Assembly: GCA_050251195.1 (NCBI GenBank)
Contig: JBFWNG010000007.1
Span: 62,001-126,000 of the forward strand
Source of the DNA: JBFWNG01 sp050251195
Lineage (GTDB): Bacteria > Bdellovibrionota_B > Oligoflexia > Oligoflexales > Oligoflexaceae
Direction: 5' to 3'
Length of the DNA: 64,000 nt
A program made the position numbers and the translations under genes. Shown one piece after another: positions 33,173 to 41,359 of the stretch (position 1 is the stretch's first letter; each line of letters opens with the position of its first letter). The notes under the pieces were generated by a model, which saw only the letters and a program-made list of their open reading frames with translations, did not search any database and had not been told where the DNA came from.

Positions 33173-34594
33173 TTAAGCTTTCTCGTCAACTTGCGCGAGC
33201 TCCATGCGTGGCGCCAAGAAGTGAATAATCAATAGCGCCACCAGGTACGCTGAGCCGGCGACGATGAAGATCGGCATGTAGCTCTTCGTGCGCTGCAAAA
33301 TTTCGCCGACTACGAGTGTCAGCAACATGCCGCCGATAGCTCCTGACATGCCGCCGATGCCGACGACAGAACCTACCGCACGACGCGGGAACATGTCCGA
33401 AGCGAGTGTGAACAAGTTAGCTGACCAGCCTTGGTGAGCTGCAGCGGCTAAACTGACGAGGCCGACTGCCACCCAAAGGTTGGAGGCTTGTGACGCGAAC
33501 ATGATTGGTACGACTGACAGTGCGCACATAAGCATCGCAAACTTCCGAGCTTTGTTAACACTCCATCCCCGCTTGAGGAGCGCGGAAGAAATCCAGCCAC
33601 CGCCAATACTTCCAATGTCGGCGACAAGGTAAATGACAACAACGGGAAGACCGATAGATTTCAAATCGAGGCCGTGATTGCGGCTTAAAAAGTCTGGAAT
33701 CCAGAACAGATATAACCACCAAATAGGGTCGGTTAGGAATTTACCAACAGAGAATGCCCAGGTCTGACGATATCCAAAGAGTTTTCCCCAGCGGACAGGC
33801 GTCACAGCTTCGGGCGGATCACTGCGAATGTACGCCAGCTCGGCTGCCGACACGCGAGGATGAACTTCAGGCGCTCGGTACATCCACAACCAGAAAATAA
33901 CCCAGATGAAACCGAGAATTCCGGTCATGATGAATGCTTCTTGCCAACCGTATTTTATAGTGAGCCAAGGAACAAGAAGTGGAGTTACTAAAGCACCGAT
34001 GTTTGTTCCCGAATTGAAGATACCCGTCGCAAAAGCGCGTTCTTTCTTAGGAAACCATTCGGCCACTGTTTTTATCGAAGCCGGAAAAGCGCCCGCTTCT
34101 CCGATTCCAAGGAAAAATCGCATAAGAGCAAAACCCGCCGCAGCGCCACCAAGCATGAGAATGGATGGTGGATCGATCAACACTGTCGGAAGCTGAAGTC
34201 CCGGCATGTGATCCGCAACCGCGTGTCCCACAGCGGCAATACTCCAAACAACAACCCCAATGGCAAACCCAATGTGTGCTCCGAGTTTATCCATGAAGCG
34301 TCCTGCGAGGAGATAACCGATGGCATAAGCAAGCTGGAAGGCGAAAACGATGGACGCGTATATGCGCTCGTCAGTCCAACCAAACTGGGCCGACAGAGTC
34401 GGCTTAAGAATGCCGATCACTTGTCGATCGATGTAGTTGATCGTCGCGGCGAAAAAAAGCATCGCGCAGATCATCCAGCGATAACGTCCGACCGTCGCGC
34501 CGACTGCGGCGGTCACCCCTGGCGCAGTAGCAGTCGCCGATTGCGCCTGTGATTTAGGCAGAGACAAACTCGATAAGATGCGTTGCAGATTCAT
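33173..34594 (-). CDS. exuT: Hexuronate transporter, MFS (ExuT-like)
   Basis: A 473-residue major facilitator protein with about 12 hydrophobic helices. The first helix region RWMICAMLFFAATINYIDRQ is typical of the ExuT/GudP anion:cation symporter group. ALMRFFLGIGEAGAFPASIK and EWFPKKERAFATGIFNSG are group signatures. An Ala/Thr/Val-rich N-terminal extension of about 35 residues precedes helix 1. It would import hexuronates or unsaturated uronate monomers. It heads a minus-strand operon with the beta-helix protein. GGGAAAG lies seven bases before the ATG. Confidence 0.87.
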   Translation of the reverse strand: MNLQRILSSLSLPKSQAQSATATAPGVTAAVGATVGRYRWMICAMLFFAATINYIDRQVIGILKPTLSAQFGWTDERIYASIVFAFQLAYAIGYLLAGRFMDKLGAHIGFAIGVVVWSIAAVGHAVADHMPGLQLPTVLIDPPSILMLGGAAAGFALMRFFLGIGEAGAFPASIKTVAEWFPKKERAFATGIFNSGTNIGALVTPLLVPWLTIKYGWQEAFIMTGILGFIWVIFWLWMYRAPEVHPRVSAAELAYIRSDPPEAVTPVRWGKLFGYRQTWAFSVGKFLTDPIWWLYLFWIPDFLSRNHGLDLKSIGLPVVVIYLVADIGSIGGGWISSALLKRGWSVNKARKFAMLMCALSVVPIMFASQASNLWVAVGLVSLAAAAHQGWSANLFTLASDMFPRRAVGSVVGIGGMSGAIGGMLLTLVVGEILQRTKSYMPIFIVAGSAYLVALLIIHFLAPRMELAQVDEKA

Positions 34595-34693
34595 AACTTT
34601 CCCATCCCGTTACTCTTAGAATGTAAATTTGAATGTAGGTTACTATAAGTTTTGCTGACCCGCAAAGCCGAAATGCATACTGGGAAACGAATT

Positions 34694-34726
34694 GGAGCAT
34701 GTTGCTCCAGCGAACTTTCGCTGGAG
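34694..34726. other. Two overlapping, mutually exclusive hairpins
   Basis: GGAGCA (34694-34699) pairs with TGCTCC (34703-34708). CTCCAGCGAA (34705-34714) pairs with TTCGCTGGAG (34717-34726). The arms share 34705-34708, so only one hairpin can form at a time. The element lies about 100-130 bases upstream of the exuT start and 49 bases past the stop of the gene at 34775. No T-tract adjoins it. It may be a leader structure or a processing site. Confidence 0.45.
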
Positions 34727-34774
34727 AGCGCACGTTAGGATTTACTTTTCATGAAAGGAAACGGGATTTGGTTT

Positions 34775-35746
34775 TCAGGGACACTCAGAGGTATTATCTT
34801 CGCCCTTTTTCTCTTCAGACTCGGTTGGTTTGGGATCTTTTTCGCCCTTTTCTTCTTCCTTCGGGGGATTTCCGAAAACAGCGCCCTGTTTCTTCGCTTC
34901 TTCTATGAGAGCCTTGCTCGCGGAGGATTCTAGAGCGATGTAAAGGGTTCCAGCGCTCATTAAAGGGTCTCCCCCATCGGCTGTCACGGTAAGAGCAGAG
35001 AGACCGACGAGCTTTCCATCAAGGAGCATTGCAGCACCATCGTCGTTTTCGCCGGAGATAGTATTGGCGGTAGAACCGTCTGAGTTTTGTTTCGGATTGC
35101 CGAGTACTCCGAAGATGCCTTGCATCCCGTTAAAGTTAATTTGATTCGCCTGAATAAGTTTGTTGGTGCCAATTCTTTTTACAAAGACGGCGGAGTCACC
35201 CGTCCTCGGTTCTCCCGGAGCATTTGGATTTCCAAATCCGATAAGCGTCACTTGTGAATTGTCTGCGGGATGCTCCTGGTATATTTCCGTAATCGCCGGC
35301 GCGGTGTTGTCTGGAAATATGGCGATACCTAAGCCTTGCAACTCTTTCTTGTCATTCACGGAATCTTGCTTACCGACGACGCCGTTTTGCAAGACTTTTA
35401 TCGCTTTAACGGATTTGTACGTTTCTAATTCAGTGACATCGATAGATTCTCCCGTAACAGCGATGGTAACTTCGGGCTTCAGGTCGGTGTCAATACACCC
35501 CCAACTGGTGAGTAAAACGTTATGCCCCACCCAGATACCTGAACAATAGAAGCTCGAATTCGACAAAAACTGCTTGATAAAGACTACCGACGGATATTCT
35601 GTCGTCTCCTTGGCGTTCACAAGCTTTGTACAGGTCTTCTTGGTCTCTTCCGAAGAAGTCGCAGAACCAGCAGTCCGCCTGGAAAGGATTTCACCTTTGC
35701 AGCTTGCTGCAAGCACGAAAATGAGTACCGAGCATCTGAGGAACAT
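34775..35746 (-). CDS. Trypsin-fold lipoprotein with degenerate catalytic triad
   Basis: A 323-residue protein with a lipobox (LAASC, Cys-16). A trypsin-like (S1) fold is visible: KLVNAKETTEYPSVVFI at the start, FYCSGIWVGHNVLLTSWGC, LGIAIFPD, SQVTLIGFG, and a last block GENDDGAAMLLDGKLVGL. In active enzymes the first motif is LTAAHC, the second DIAL and the third GDSGGP. Here the His, Asp and Ser positions read Gly, Gly and Asp, so catalysis is not expected. The C-terminal 40 residues are Lys/Glu-rich (KEEEKGEKDPKPTESEEKK). AAGGAG precedes the ATG. It is probably a binding or scaffold protein. Confidence 0.78.
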   Translation of the reverse strand: MFLRCSVLIFVLAASCKGEILSRRTAGSATSSEETKKTCTKLVNAKETTEYPSVVFIKQFLSNSSFYCSGIWVGHNVLLTSWGCIDTDLKPEVTIAVTGESIDVTELETYKSVKAIKVLQNGVVGKQDSVNDKKELQGLGIAIFPDNTAPAITEIYQEHPADNSQVTLIGFGNPNAPGEPRTGDSAVFVKRIGTNKLIQANQINFNGMQGIFGVLGNPKQNSDGSTANTISGENDDGAAMLLDGKLVGLSALTVTADGGDPLMSAGTLYIALESSASKALIEEAKKQGAVFGNPPKEEEKGEKDPKPTESEEKKGEDNTSECP

Positions 35747-35856
35747 GGAGGTTCTCCTTATAGAGGAGATATCGGATATTCTTTAAAAAACTTTAATCTA
35801 AGGATCGGCCGACGGGGCAGGATCGATGGCATTAGGTTTGCGTGGCGCTGTTTTTT

Positions 35857-36453
35857 CTAAAAGTGCTGATCCTTGGCTGCCGCCTCCGGAAACTTCTGCG
35901 CCAAACTCCGAATGCCGTCGATGTCATCGCTAGTTAACGAATCAGATTGGCCGGACGCCATCACGGAGTCAGGATCCGGTTCCGTGGAGAAAGTGCAATG
36001 ATCGATTTCGCCCGGATATTGGTCGCAAAGCCCCCAAAGATGCCCGACCTCATGCAGAAGAGCCAGTCGGATATCACCGTCAAAACCACAATCGACTACT
36101 TGCATCGGAACAGCTGTGGGGCGCGCAAAGGCTCTCCCTTCAAGACCGGATTTTCCGCATTCGGACTGGGCGAAACTCTCTTCTCGGCCGTAGCTTCTGA
36201 TAGTGGGGTTTGAGCAACTTTCATTGTAAATAAAGGTTCTTCCGATAGCTGAAGCCCACTTTTTTATTGCCCAAGATATTTCGCTGAAGTGGGCGCCGCA
36301 GACGCGTATTTCGGTTCCCCCAGGTTGGCGAATCAAGATATGAGGTTGAAGATCGCTTTCAACGTAGCCCCATTTTGGCTCTGAAGAGTTGTTTGAGGTC
36401 TTGCAGCTTTGAACAATCAGAATGAAAAAGAAAATTACTCTCATGAGTTTCAT
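35857..36453 (-). CDS. Matrixin-like zinc metalloprotease lipoprotein
   Basis: A 198-residue protein with a lipobox (ILIVQSC). The zinc-binding motif is ALLHEVGHLWGLCDQ (HExxHxxGxxD type), followed by a Met-turn SVMASG and LTSDDIDGIRSL, the last helix of matrixin-type metallopeptidases. The third zinc ligand is Asp (or Cys) rather than His, as in the Asp-zincin subset of metzincins. Several cysteines (RVCGAH, ESCSNP, SECGKS, VDCGFD, HCTF) suggest disulfides. The ATG at 36453 is preferred: GGAG lies six bases upstream, inside a longer possible start at 36465. Confidence 0.82.
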   Translation of the reverse strand: MKLMRVIFFFILIVQSCKTSNNSSEPKWGYVESDLQPHILIRQPGGTEIRVCGAHFSEISWAIKKWASAIGRTFIYNESCSNPTIRSYGREESFAQSECGKSGLEGRAFARPTAVPMQVVDCGFDGDIRLALLHEVGHLWGLCDQYPGEIDHCTFSTEPDPDSVMASGQSDSLTSDDIDGIRSLAQKFPEAAAKDQHF

Positions 36454-36533
36454 TTTAAGCTCCATCGGTTATCAATGGGGAATTGTCTAATGATAACATG
36501 ATGCAGAAAAAGCGGGTATTGGGATGTTTGGGT

Positions 36534-37370
36534 TTAGCGCAGCTTAAGCCGCATCTGTTGTTGATGCGGCTCCTCAGCAATGAACCCGCATTTTTCAAAG
36601 AATCTTTTTGATTCTTCTGGGGCGTATCGCGTGATTTCCCAGGCCTGGGTACTAAAATTTGAGAAAAGATATTCGACCATTTTGGTACCGTGCCCCTGAT
36701 TGCGGAAGCTAGGACGGACAGCTAAACAAAAAAGAATCGCCCTTGTCTCGTCAACGATGCAAACCCAGGCTACGGCGTGTTCCGATACAAACGCCTGCAT
36801 TCTTGGTCCCCAACTGCTCAAAGTCCAGCCACTACATACCCAAGGAAGAGAAAGGTCGTCGTACGAATCAATAATTTTCCCCGCTTCGAACGGGTCGATT
36901 TCTGTAATACCTTGATCTGCTGAAACTTTCGAAATAGTAGGAAGAGCCTTAAACGCATAAATCTTTCGGACGACCTCAAAACCCAAGGACGCATATAGCT
37001 TGACCGCCCGTTCATTTAACGGAAAGACTTCTAGTTCGATGGTGCGATAATTTTGATTCTTCGCATCGGAAATTATTTTCTCCAGCAATCGTCTCGCCAC
37101 CCCCTGCCGACGATATTCCGGGATCACACCTACACTGGCAATCCTTAGGGACCAACCTCTTACCGCGACGTTAGCAAAGCCAATCGGCTTGCCGTCCTCG
37201 AAAGCGACAAGACTCTTGCCTTGATCGACACGCTGAGAAGAAAAGACCCGGGACATTTGAAGTTCATTGAGAGCAGGTACGGGGACCAGGTAATTGGCGA
37301 AAGCTTTGTTATGGACGTCTATAAATTCGTCTATGCGGAGACGGTAAAGGGATTCAATTACTAAATCCAT
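36534..37370 (-). CDS. Tandem GNAT acetyltransferase
   Basis: A 278-residue protein with two GNAT domains. The first (1-145) is complete, with acetyl-CoA-binding VIPEYRRQGVARRLLEKI and the C-terminal NERAVKLYASLGFEV. The second (about 150-278) has VRPSFRNQGHGTKMVEYL and EESKRFFEKCGF. Tandem GNATs of this kind are mostly uncharacterised; the substrate is unknown. A purine-rich AGAGAGAG precedes the ATG. It is a single gene between the metalloprotease and the DUF5519 gene. Confidence 0.85.
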   Translation of the reverse strand: MDLVIESLYRLRIDEFIDVHNKAFANYLVPVPALNELQMSRVFSSQRVDQGKSLVAFEDGKPIGFANVAVRGWSLRIASVGVIPEYRRQGVARRLLEKIISDAKNQNYRTIELEVFPLNERAVKLYASLGFEVVRKIYAFKALPTISKVSADQGITEIDPFEAGKIIDSYDDLSLPWVCSGWTLSSWGPRMQAFVSEHAVAWVCIVDETRAILFCLAVRPSFRNQGHGTKMVEYLFSNFSTQAWEITRYAPEESKRFFEKCGFIAEEPHQQQMRLKLR

Positions 37371-37421
37371 CGCTCTCTCTGAATTGAGTATGTTTCGACG
37401 ACACAGGTAACCCGCTCGTTG

Positions 37422-37748
37422 TTAACGTTCACGAGCCCGCTCCTTCTGAACGACGTCACGAACCAAAGCAACAGCACGTTCAACATCATGATCTTTCCAA
37501 AACTGGAATTCTAGCCAGTCCGAAGATGCGGTCCTTTGATGACATTTGTATGCTTCTTCTAAATCCGGAAGAACTTCTTTGATAACTTTTTTCGTGAGCC
37601 GGATGTCTATTTCATTTTCATTGTGGAAGTGTGCAACTTCCTTCTTTCCGAGGTAAAAGGCAGGACCTCCGCCGAATCTGGACTTCTGTTCTTTTAAGCC
37701 AGCGGCTAATAATCCATCAGTCAGCTTTTCGCGGAGAGTTTTTTTCAA
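37422..37748 (-). CDS. DUF5519 (luciferase-domain) family protein
   Basis: A 108-residue protein. The block GGGPAFYLGKKEVAHFHNEN followed by EIDIRLTK and a helix ending in W-L-E-F matches the DUF5519 family, annotated luciferase family protein, function unknown. The start is TTG at 37748; AAGGG lies five bases upstream within the previous gene, and TTGA overlaps that gene's stop. The two genes are therefore translationally coupled. The C-terminus is Arg/Glu-rich (KERARER). Confidence 0.78.
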   Translation of the reverse strand: MKKTLREKLTDGLLAAGLKEQKSRFGGGPAFYLGKKEVAHFHNENEIDIRLTKKVIKEVLPDLEEAYKCHQRTASSDWLEFQFWKDHDVERAVALVRDVVQKERARER

Positions 37749-38686
37749 AGTTTGCCCTTCACATTTGGGTTAGCAAGACCGTCGTACTTTATGCAGCTTT
37801 TCAGATCTTCAATCCGACCTGACTCCCGAACCATGTGTCTAAATTCCTTTGATCCTCGATCGCCGTTACGCACTTTTCTCAAACCTCTGAGATTCCGCCT
37901 CCAATGATCAATAATTTTAGACGGCATCTCATTGTTATTTCTAACCGAAGGGATAGGTATTTTTGAGGCTTCAATGAAGTAGTACTTCTGCACGTTTTCC
38001 TCGATAATGTATTTATGGTCCGCGCCGAACGTGAACAGTATTTTTTGCGCACCTACTTTTTGCGCTTTCCGCATACATTTTTTGACGATGATCTGGTTGC
38101 GCGAATACCACCATCCGTCAGCTACTTCGGTCCCGGCCGCGATGCGAATTTCATGCGATTCTCGGATAAGCTTCTGTGTCTCCGCCGCATGAATGTATTC
38201 GAGTCTTTCTTTGGGGTCAGCAGGTAACTCTTTGTGCGCCTTAGGGAGTGCGTCGAATCTTTGCCGCTCCTCATCCGTCATGGCTTTATACGCAGCCTCG
38301 TCCTCATATTTGCTTCCCCGCCAATCCGAAGGAAAGAACTCCGCACCAATGCTCTCAGCCGCGAATTCAATAACGGGGTTCTCAGGGGGATAATATCCCT
38401 CCATGTCCGTTCCGTAATCGCGGTCATAGACTTCCGCACAAATAAGATCAGGATTTATCGTTGTAACAATATCGATCAAGTCCTGAAAGCTGTATGCCAT
38501 GGTCGGACTCAGATGATCGATGTGAACGGTACCAAGGACGAACACCTCTGGAGTTTGAGTTTTCGAAGAGAGCGTAGAAGGCGCTGCCGCGGAAGTTGAT
38601 CCGGTTGATAGGGTGGCGACAAGACACATCTTCCCAATGACGCCGACAACGTCGCTAATCGCATTCCATACTGGACGAAGTTTCAT
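37745..38686 (-). CDS. Exported TraB/PrgY (TIKI superfamily)-like protein
   Basis: A 313-residue protein with an N-terminal hydrophobic segment (IGKMCLVATLSTGSTSAAAPS), a probable signal peptide. FVLGTVHIDHLSP followed by a helix and PDLICAEVYDRDY is the core GxxH...E pattern of the TIKI/TraB/EreA superfamily. Near the end KILFTFGADHKYIIEE supplies the late histidine. Some members are metalloproteases, others bind peptides or haem. Coupled by a TTGA overlap to the DUF5519 gene. AGGAG precedes the ATG. The fold call is moderately supported; activity is unknown. Confidence 0.65.
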   Translation of the reverse strand: MKLRPVWNAISDVVGVIGKMCLVATLSTGSTSAAAPSTLSSKTQTPEVFVLGTVHIDHLSPTMAYSFQDLIDIVTTINPDLICAEVYDRDYGTDMEGYYPPENPVIEFAAESIGAEFFPSDWRGSKYEDEAAYKAMTDEERQRFDALPKAHKELPADPKERLEYIHAAETQKLIRESHEIRIAAGTEVADGWWYSRNQIIVKKCMRKAQKVGAQKILFTFGADHKYIIEENVQKYYFIEASKIPIPSVRNNNEMPSKIIDHWRRNLRGLRKVRNGDRGSKEFRHMVRESGRIEDLKSCIKYDGLANPNVKGKL

Positions 38687-38987
38687 TTGATACTCCTAAG
38701 TATTTGAACATAGCCTTTCCCTACGGAGGGCCGGCACTTCTCTACATCGATTTCGAAAGAAAGAACAAGCTCCAGATCAACTAGAAGGACCCAAACATAT
38801 ACAAAACGTGGGAACGCGGTTTTTATCATATAATTTTATAAATTCATAATAATAAATAACATATTTTAATGATTTTAATAAGTTAAATTAAGAGGTTTGG
38901 CAGAGTGAAGCCCTGGACTGGGAAACGGATCGGTTGTTGCGGCTATCGCTCATTCACGTATCATCTAAGAAAACAAGGAGTCGCTGC
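38687..38987. other. AT-rich intergenic region
   Basis: About 300 bases without a credible gene, between divergent genes. 38820-38895 is strongly AT-rich (runs such as TTATAAATTCATAATAATAA), unlike its surroundings, and probably holds promoters for both directions. No repeat or hairpin of note was seen. Confidence 0.6.
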
Positions 38988-39545
38988 ATGCAACGCATAG
39001 TCATTATAGGCAATGGCGGATCAGGAAAAACTTGGTTGTCCTTGAAGCTTGCGAATGTTTTGAATTCCAAGGTTTGTCATCTTGATAGACTTTTTTGGGA
39101 GCCTGGTGGTTTTAACAAAAAGCGCCCGAAAGATTTAGTCTATCGTGAAATAGAACAGATGTCGCAAGGACCAGAGTGGATTTGCGAAGGAGTGTTCGGT
39201 GAATTGGCGCAACTGGCCTTACCCCGCGCAACGGACCTCGTTTTCCTCGACAAGTTGGCAGAAGAATGTGTTGATAGTCTTCTCCATCGCGGCCCCTTCG
39301 GCAATCTCGAAGACCCCAACATGGAAGCATCCCTCACGCCGGAAGGTAAAGAAGAAATAACTCGAAGCTTTGAGGCTTTAATCCAATGGAGTAGGGAATA
39401 TTACGATCGAACGGACCTGAGATCTAAGGTAGGCCACCAATCTATCTTCGATCTTTTTGAAGGAAAAAAGTTCAAGCTACTTGATAGACCATCGATGACC
39501 GAGTTCGTGAGTTCGTGTCATTTTGCACGATCCTCTTCCACCTAA
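38988..39545 (+). CDS. P-loop kinase, topology-modulation/adenylate-kinase-like
   Basis: A 185-residue nucleotide-binding protein. The P-loop IIGNGGSGKTWLSLKLA begins at residue 5, followed by VCHLDRLFWEPGG and W-I-C-E-G-V. These features are typical of AAA-family ATPases annotated as adenylate kinase or FlaR/topology modulation protein. Such proteins are small cytoplasmic kinases with unknown substrates. AAGGAG lies seven bases before the ATG at 38988. Confidence 0.8.
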   Translation: MQRIVIIGNGGSGKTWLSLKLANVLNSKVCHLDRLFWEPGGFNKKRPKDLVYREIEQMSQGPEWICEGVFGELAQLALPRATDLVFLDKLAEECVDSLLHRGPFGNLEDPNMEASLTPEGKEEITRSFEALIQWSREYYDRTDLRSKVGHQSIFDLFEGKKFKLLDRPSMTEFVSSCHFARSSST

Positions 39546-39687
39546 TAAGATTAGGTGATCCCCAGATATGGTGTTAGAATTTCGTCAAAATTTCTAAGTT
39601 TGCTTGGCAATGTCAATTTGACGTGGTCTAATAGTACTAAAGCAAATCATAATTTTTGTCGATTGACGAAAGAGATGGGGGGTACTT

Positions 39688-40551
39688 TTGGGACAATTAC
39701 CAAACAATCAAATTCGAGGCATTTTGACCACGGCAGCACTTTGTGGAGCTCTTTGTTCCACGCCCGGCGGCGCAAAAACAATTTTCGAACGAGGCTTCAA
39801 TACAGGGGAGTGGGTGGAACAATTTCACGCTCCGGAACCCCCGCCTAAAGTAGTAGGCAAAGAAAGAGGCCAGATCGTCAATGACGAGGAATTAGCCAAG
39901 ACGGTATTAAAGGTCTTATATCCCGCCAAAAAATGGAGCAGCGAAAACTCCGGCGTCCAATGGAAGACAAGATTGAAACAAAATTACGAAAGTTTGACAG
40001 TCAGCTATTCCATCAAGTTTGAAGAAGGATTTAATTTCGTAAAAGGCGGAAAGCTACCGGGTCTCATCGGCGGCCATCAGCACGGCAAACCCGAGTCGAC
40101 GGCAACGGGTGGTTATAGACCAGACGGAACGGACGGCTGGAGCGCGCGGATGATGTGGCGAAGGGGTGGAAAACTGGTCCAGTACCTTTATCACATGCAC
40201 CAAAAGGGCAAGAATGGCGATGATCTTCCATGGATGATCGACGGCCAACCGGTAACCATCAATCCTGGCGAATGGCATCGCGTTAAAACTGAGATTACGA
40301 TGAACGATATTGGCCATAGAAACGGCAGTATCCGTTCGTGGTTCGACGACCAGCTCGCGCTTGAAGTCCACAACGTCGAATTTCGCACTGTCCCTGAGCT
40401 AGCAATTGATACGCTTTATTTTTCGACCTTTTTTGGCGGCAGCGGAAGCAATTGGGCACCCAAAAAGAACGAATATATTTCTTATGACGACTTCGTCATT
40501 GAGACTGGTTCCGGCAAAGAAGTTATCGACGTGGATTCTGTTATAGAATAA
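39688..40551 (+). CDS. Polysaccharide lyase family 14-like (alginate/glucuronan lyase)
   Basis: A 287-residue protein with a signal peptide (ILTTAALCGALCSTPGGAKT). The body is a jelly-roll lyase of the PL14 type: YSIKFEEGFNFVKGGKLPGL then GGHQHGKPES, DGWSARMMWRRGGKLVQYLY, NPGEWHRVKTEI and a late YFSTFFGGSGSNW. PL14 members cleave alginate or glucuronan by beta-elimination, producing unsaturated uronates that can feed the kdu pathway encoded nearby. The start is TTG at 39688, well placed after GGGGGG; the ATG at 39675 is in another frame. The exact polymer is inference. Confidence 0.82.
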   Translation: MGQLPNNQIRGILTTAALCGALCSTPGGAKTIFERGFNTGEWVEQFHAPEPPPKVVGKERGQIVNDEELAKTVLKVLYPAKKWSSENSGVQWKTRLKQNYESLTVSYSIKFEEGFNFVKGGKLPGLIGGHQHGKPESTATGGYRPDGTDGWSARMMWRRGGKLVQYLYHMHQKGKNGDDLPWMIDGQPVTINPGEWHRVKTEITMNDIGHRNGSIRSWFDDQLALEVHNVEFRTVPELAIDTLYFSTFFGGSGSNWAPKKNEYISYDDFVIETGSGKEVIDVDSVIE

Positions 40552-40553
40552 GC

Positions 40554-40583
40554 AAAAAAAGAGAGGCTGTTTACGGCCTCTCT
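40554..40583 (-). terminator. Terminator of the TIGR02147 operon
   Basis: AGAGAGGC at 40560-40567 pairs with GCCTCTCT at 40576-40583. On the minus strand the stem is followed by seven T residues (complement of 40554-40560). It lies 35 bases past the stop at 40618 and immediately after the PL14 gene, which it may also help terminate. Confidence 0.8.
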
Positions 40584-40617
40584 CTAGTTCCTACTTCATA
40601 ATCGTCTTCTTATACTC

Positions 40618-41325
40618 TCATTCCTGAAAAGAAATCTTGGAAAAAACTGGCTCAATGATGACATCATACTCTTTGTTGTTGGAATCGAAACCTACGGCAT
40701 AAGCGGAAGGGAAGTACGCCTCTGCCATAGGCTCATCGTTGATCCAGTTTATGCGCATGCTTACAGAGGAATCGATGTTGCCAGGCAAAACGATTGATTC
40801 AATATCCAGTCCATGGTTTTCTTTATACGCTGCTAAGATATTACTCAAACGATATTCCCAATTTGTAAAAAGCCATAGTTGAACTGATCCCAGGTGATAA
40901 GTCCTCTCAAGGGCCTCTGGTAGCGGATATGGCCTGATCATATACGCAGATCTTCCTGTCGTAGTGAACTCATATCCGGGGGAGGTAAAATGAATTTTGC
41001 CGTTCGTAGCAGCATCGCACGGAGGCGATGTGTTAGTTACACACTTAACGTCCTTCCTTTGGAAGAGTTGCGACACGTCTTCGCAAACCTCCGGTCCCTT
41101 TTCCAGCCTTTCCTCTCCTCCATCAGAGGGCACCAATTTAATATTGAATTGAAAACATATCTCCTTCGGCATCTTTCTTTGATCGACCTTCTCCTCCGTT
41201 GCGGGATCTCGGTTATCTTCATCCTTAAGCTTTTGAGCGTGCCCTCTGCTTTCTTTCGTCAACGTCTTACCGAAAATATTAGCGGAACTTAACAACAATA
41301 CCATTCCTGCAAACCAAAACTTCAT
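40618..41325 (-). CDS. Exported protein, paralogue of 41360-42043
   Basis: A 235-residue protein with a signal peptide (WFAGMVLLLSSANIFGKT). Shared landmarks with the upstream gene are KMPKEIC, GPE(V/I)C, TNWEYRLSNILA, ESI(V/I)LPG, and AVGFD.NNKEYDV followed by ISFQ at the C-terminus. An extra Lys/Asp/Glu-rich linker (residues 24-50) is found only here. Four cysteines fall at shared positions. No family is recognised. AAGGAGG lies just before the ATG. It is the last gene of the four-gene operon headed by the TIGR02147 gene. Confidence 0.75.
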   Translation of the reverse strand: MKFWFAGMVLLLSSANIFGKTLTKESRGHAQKLKDEDNRDPATEEKVDQRKMPKEICFQFNIKLVPSDGGEERLEKGPEVCEDVSQLFQRKDVKCVTNTSPPCDAATNGKIHFTSPGYEFTTTGRSAYMIRPYPLPEALERTYHLGSVQLWLFTNWEYRLSNILAAYKENHGLDIESIVLPGNIDSSVSMRINWINDEPMAEAYFPSAYAVGFDSNNKEYDVIIEPVFSKISFQE

Positions 41326-41359
41326 ATGAACCTCCTTGTTGTGATTCTAAAAAACATCC

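Noticed and set aside
39555..39848. 97-codon + strand frame overlapping the PL14 gene start
   Set aside because: It overlaps the lyase, which has signal peptide and family motifs in the other frame; the short frame has neither.
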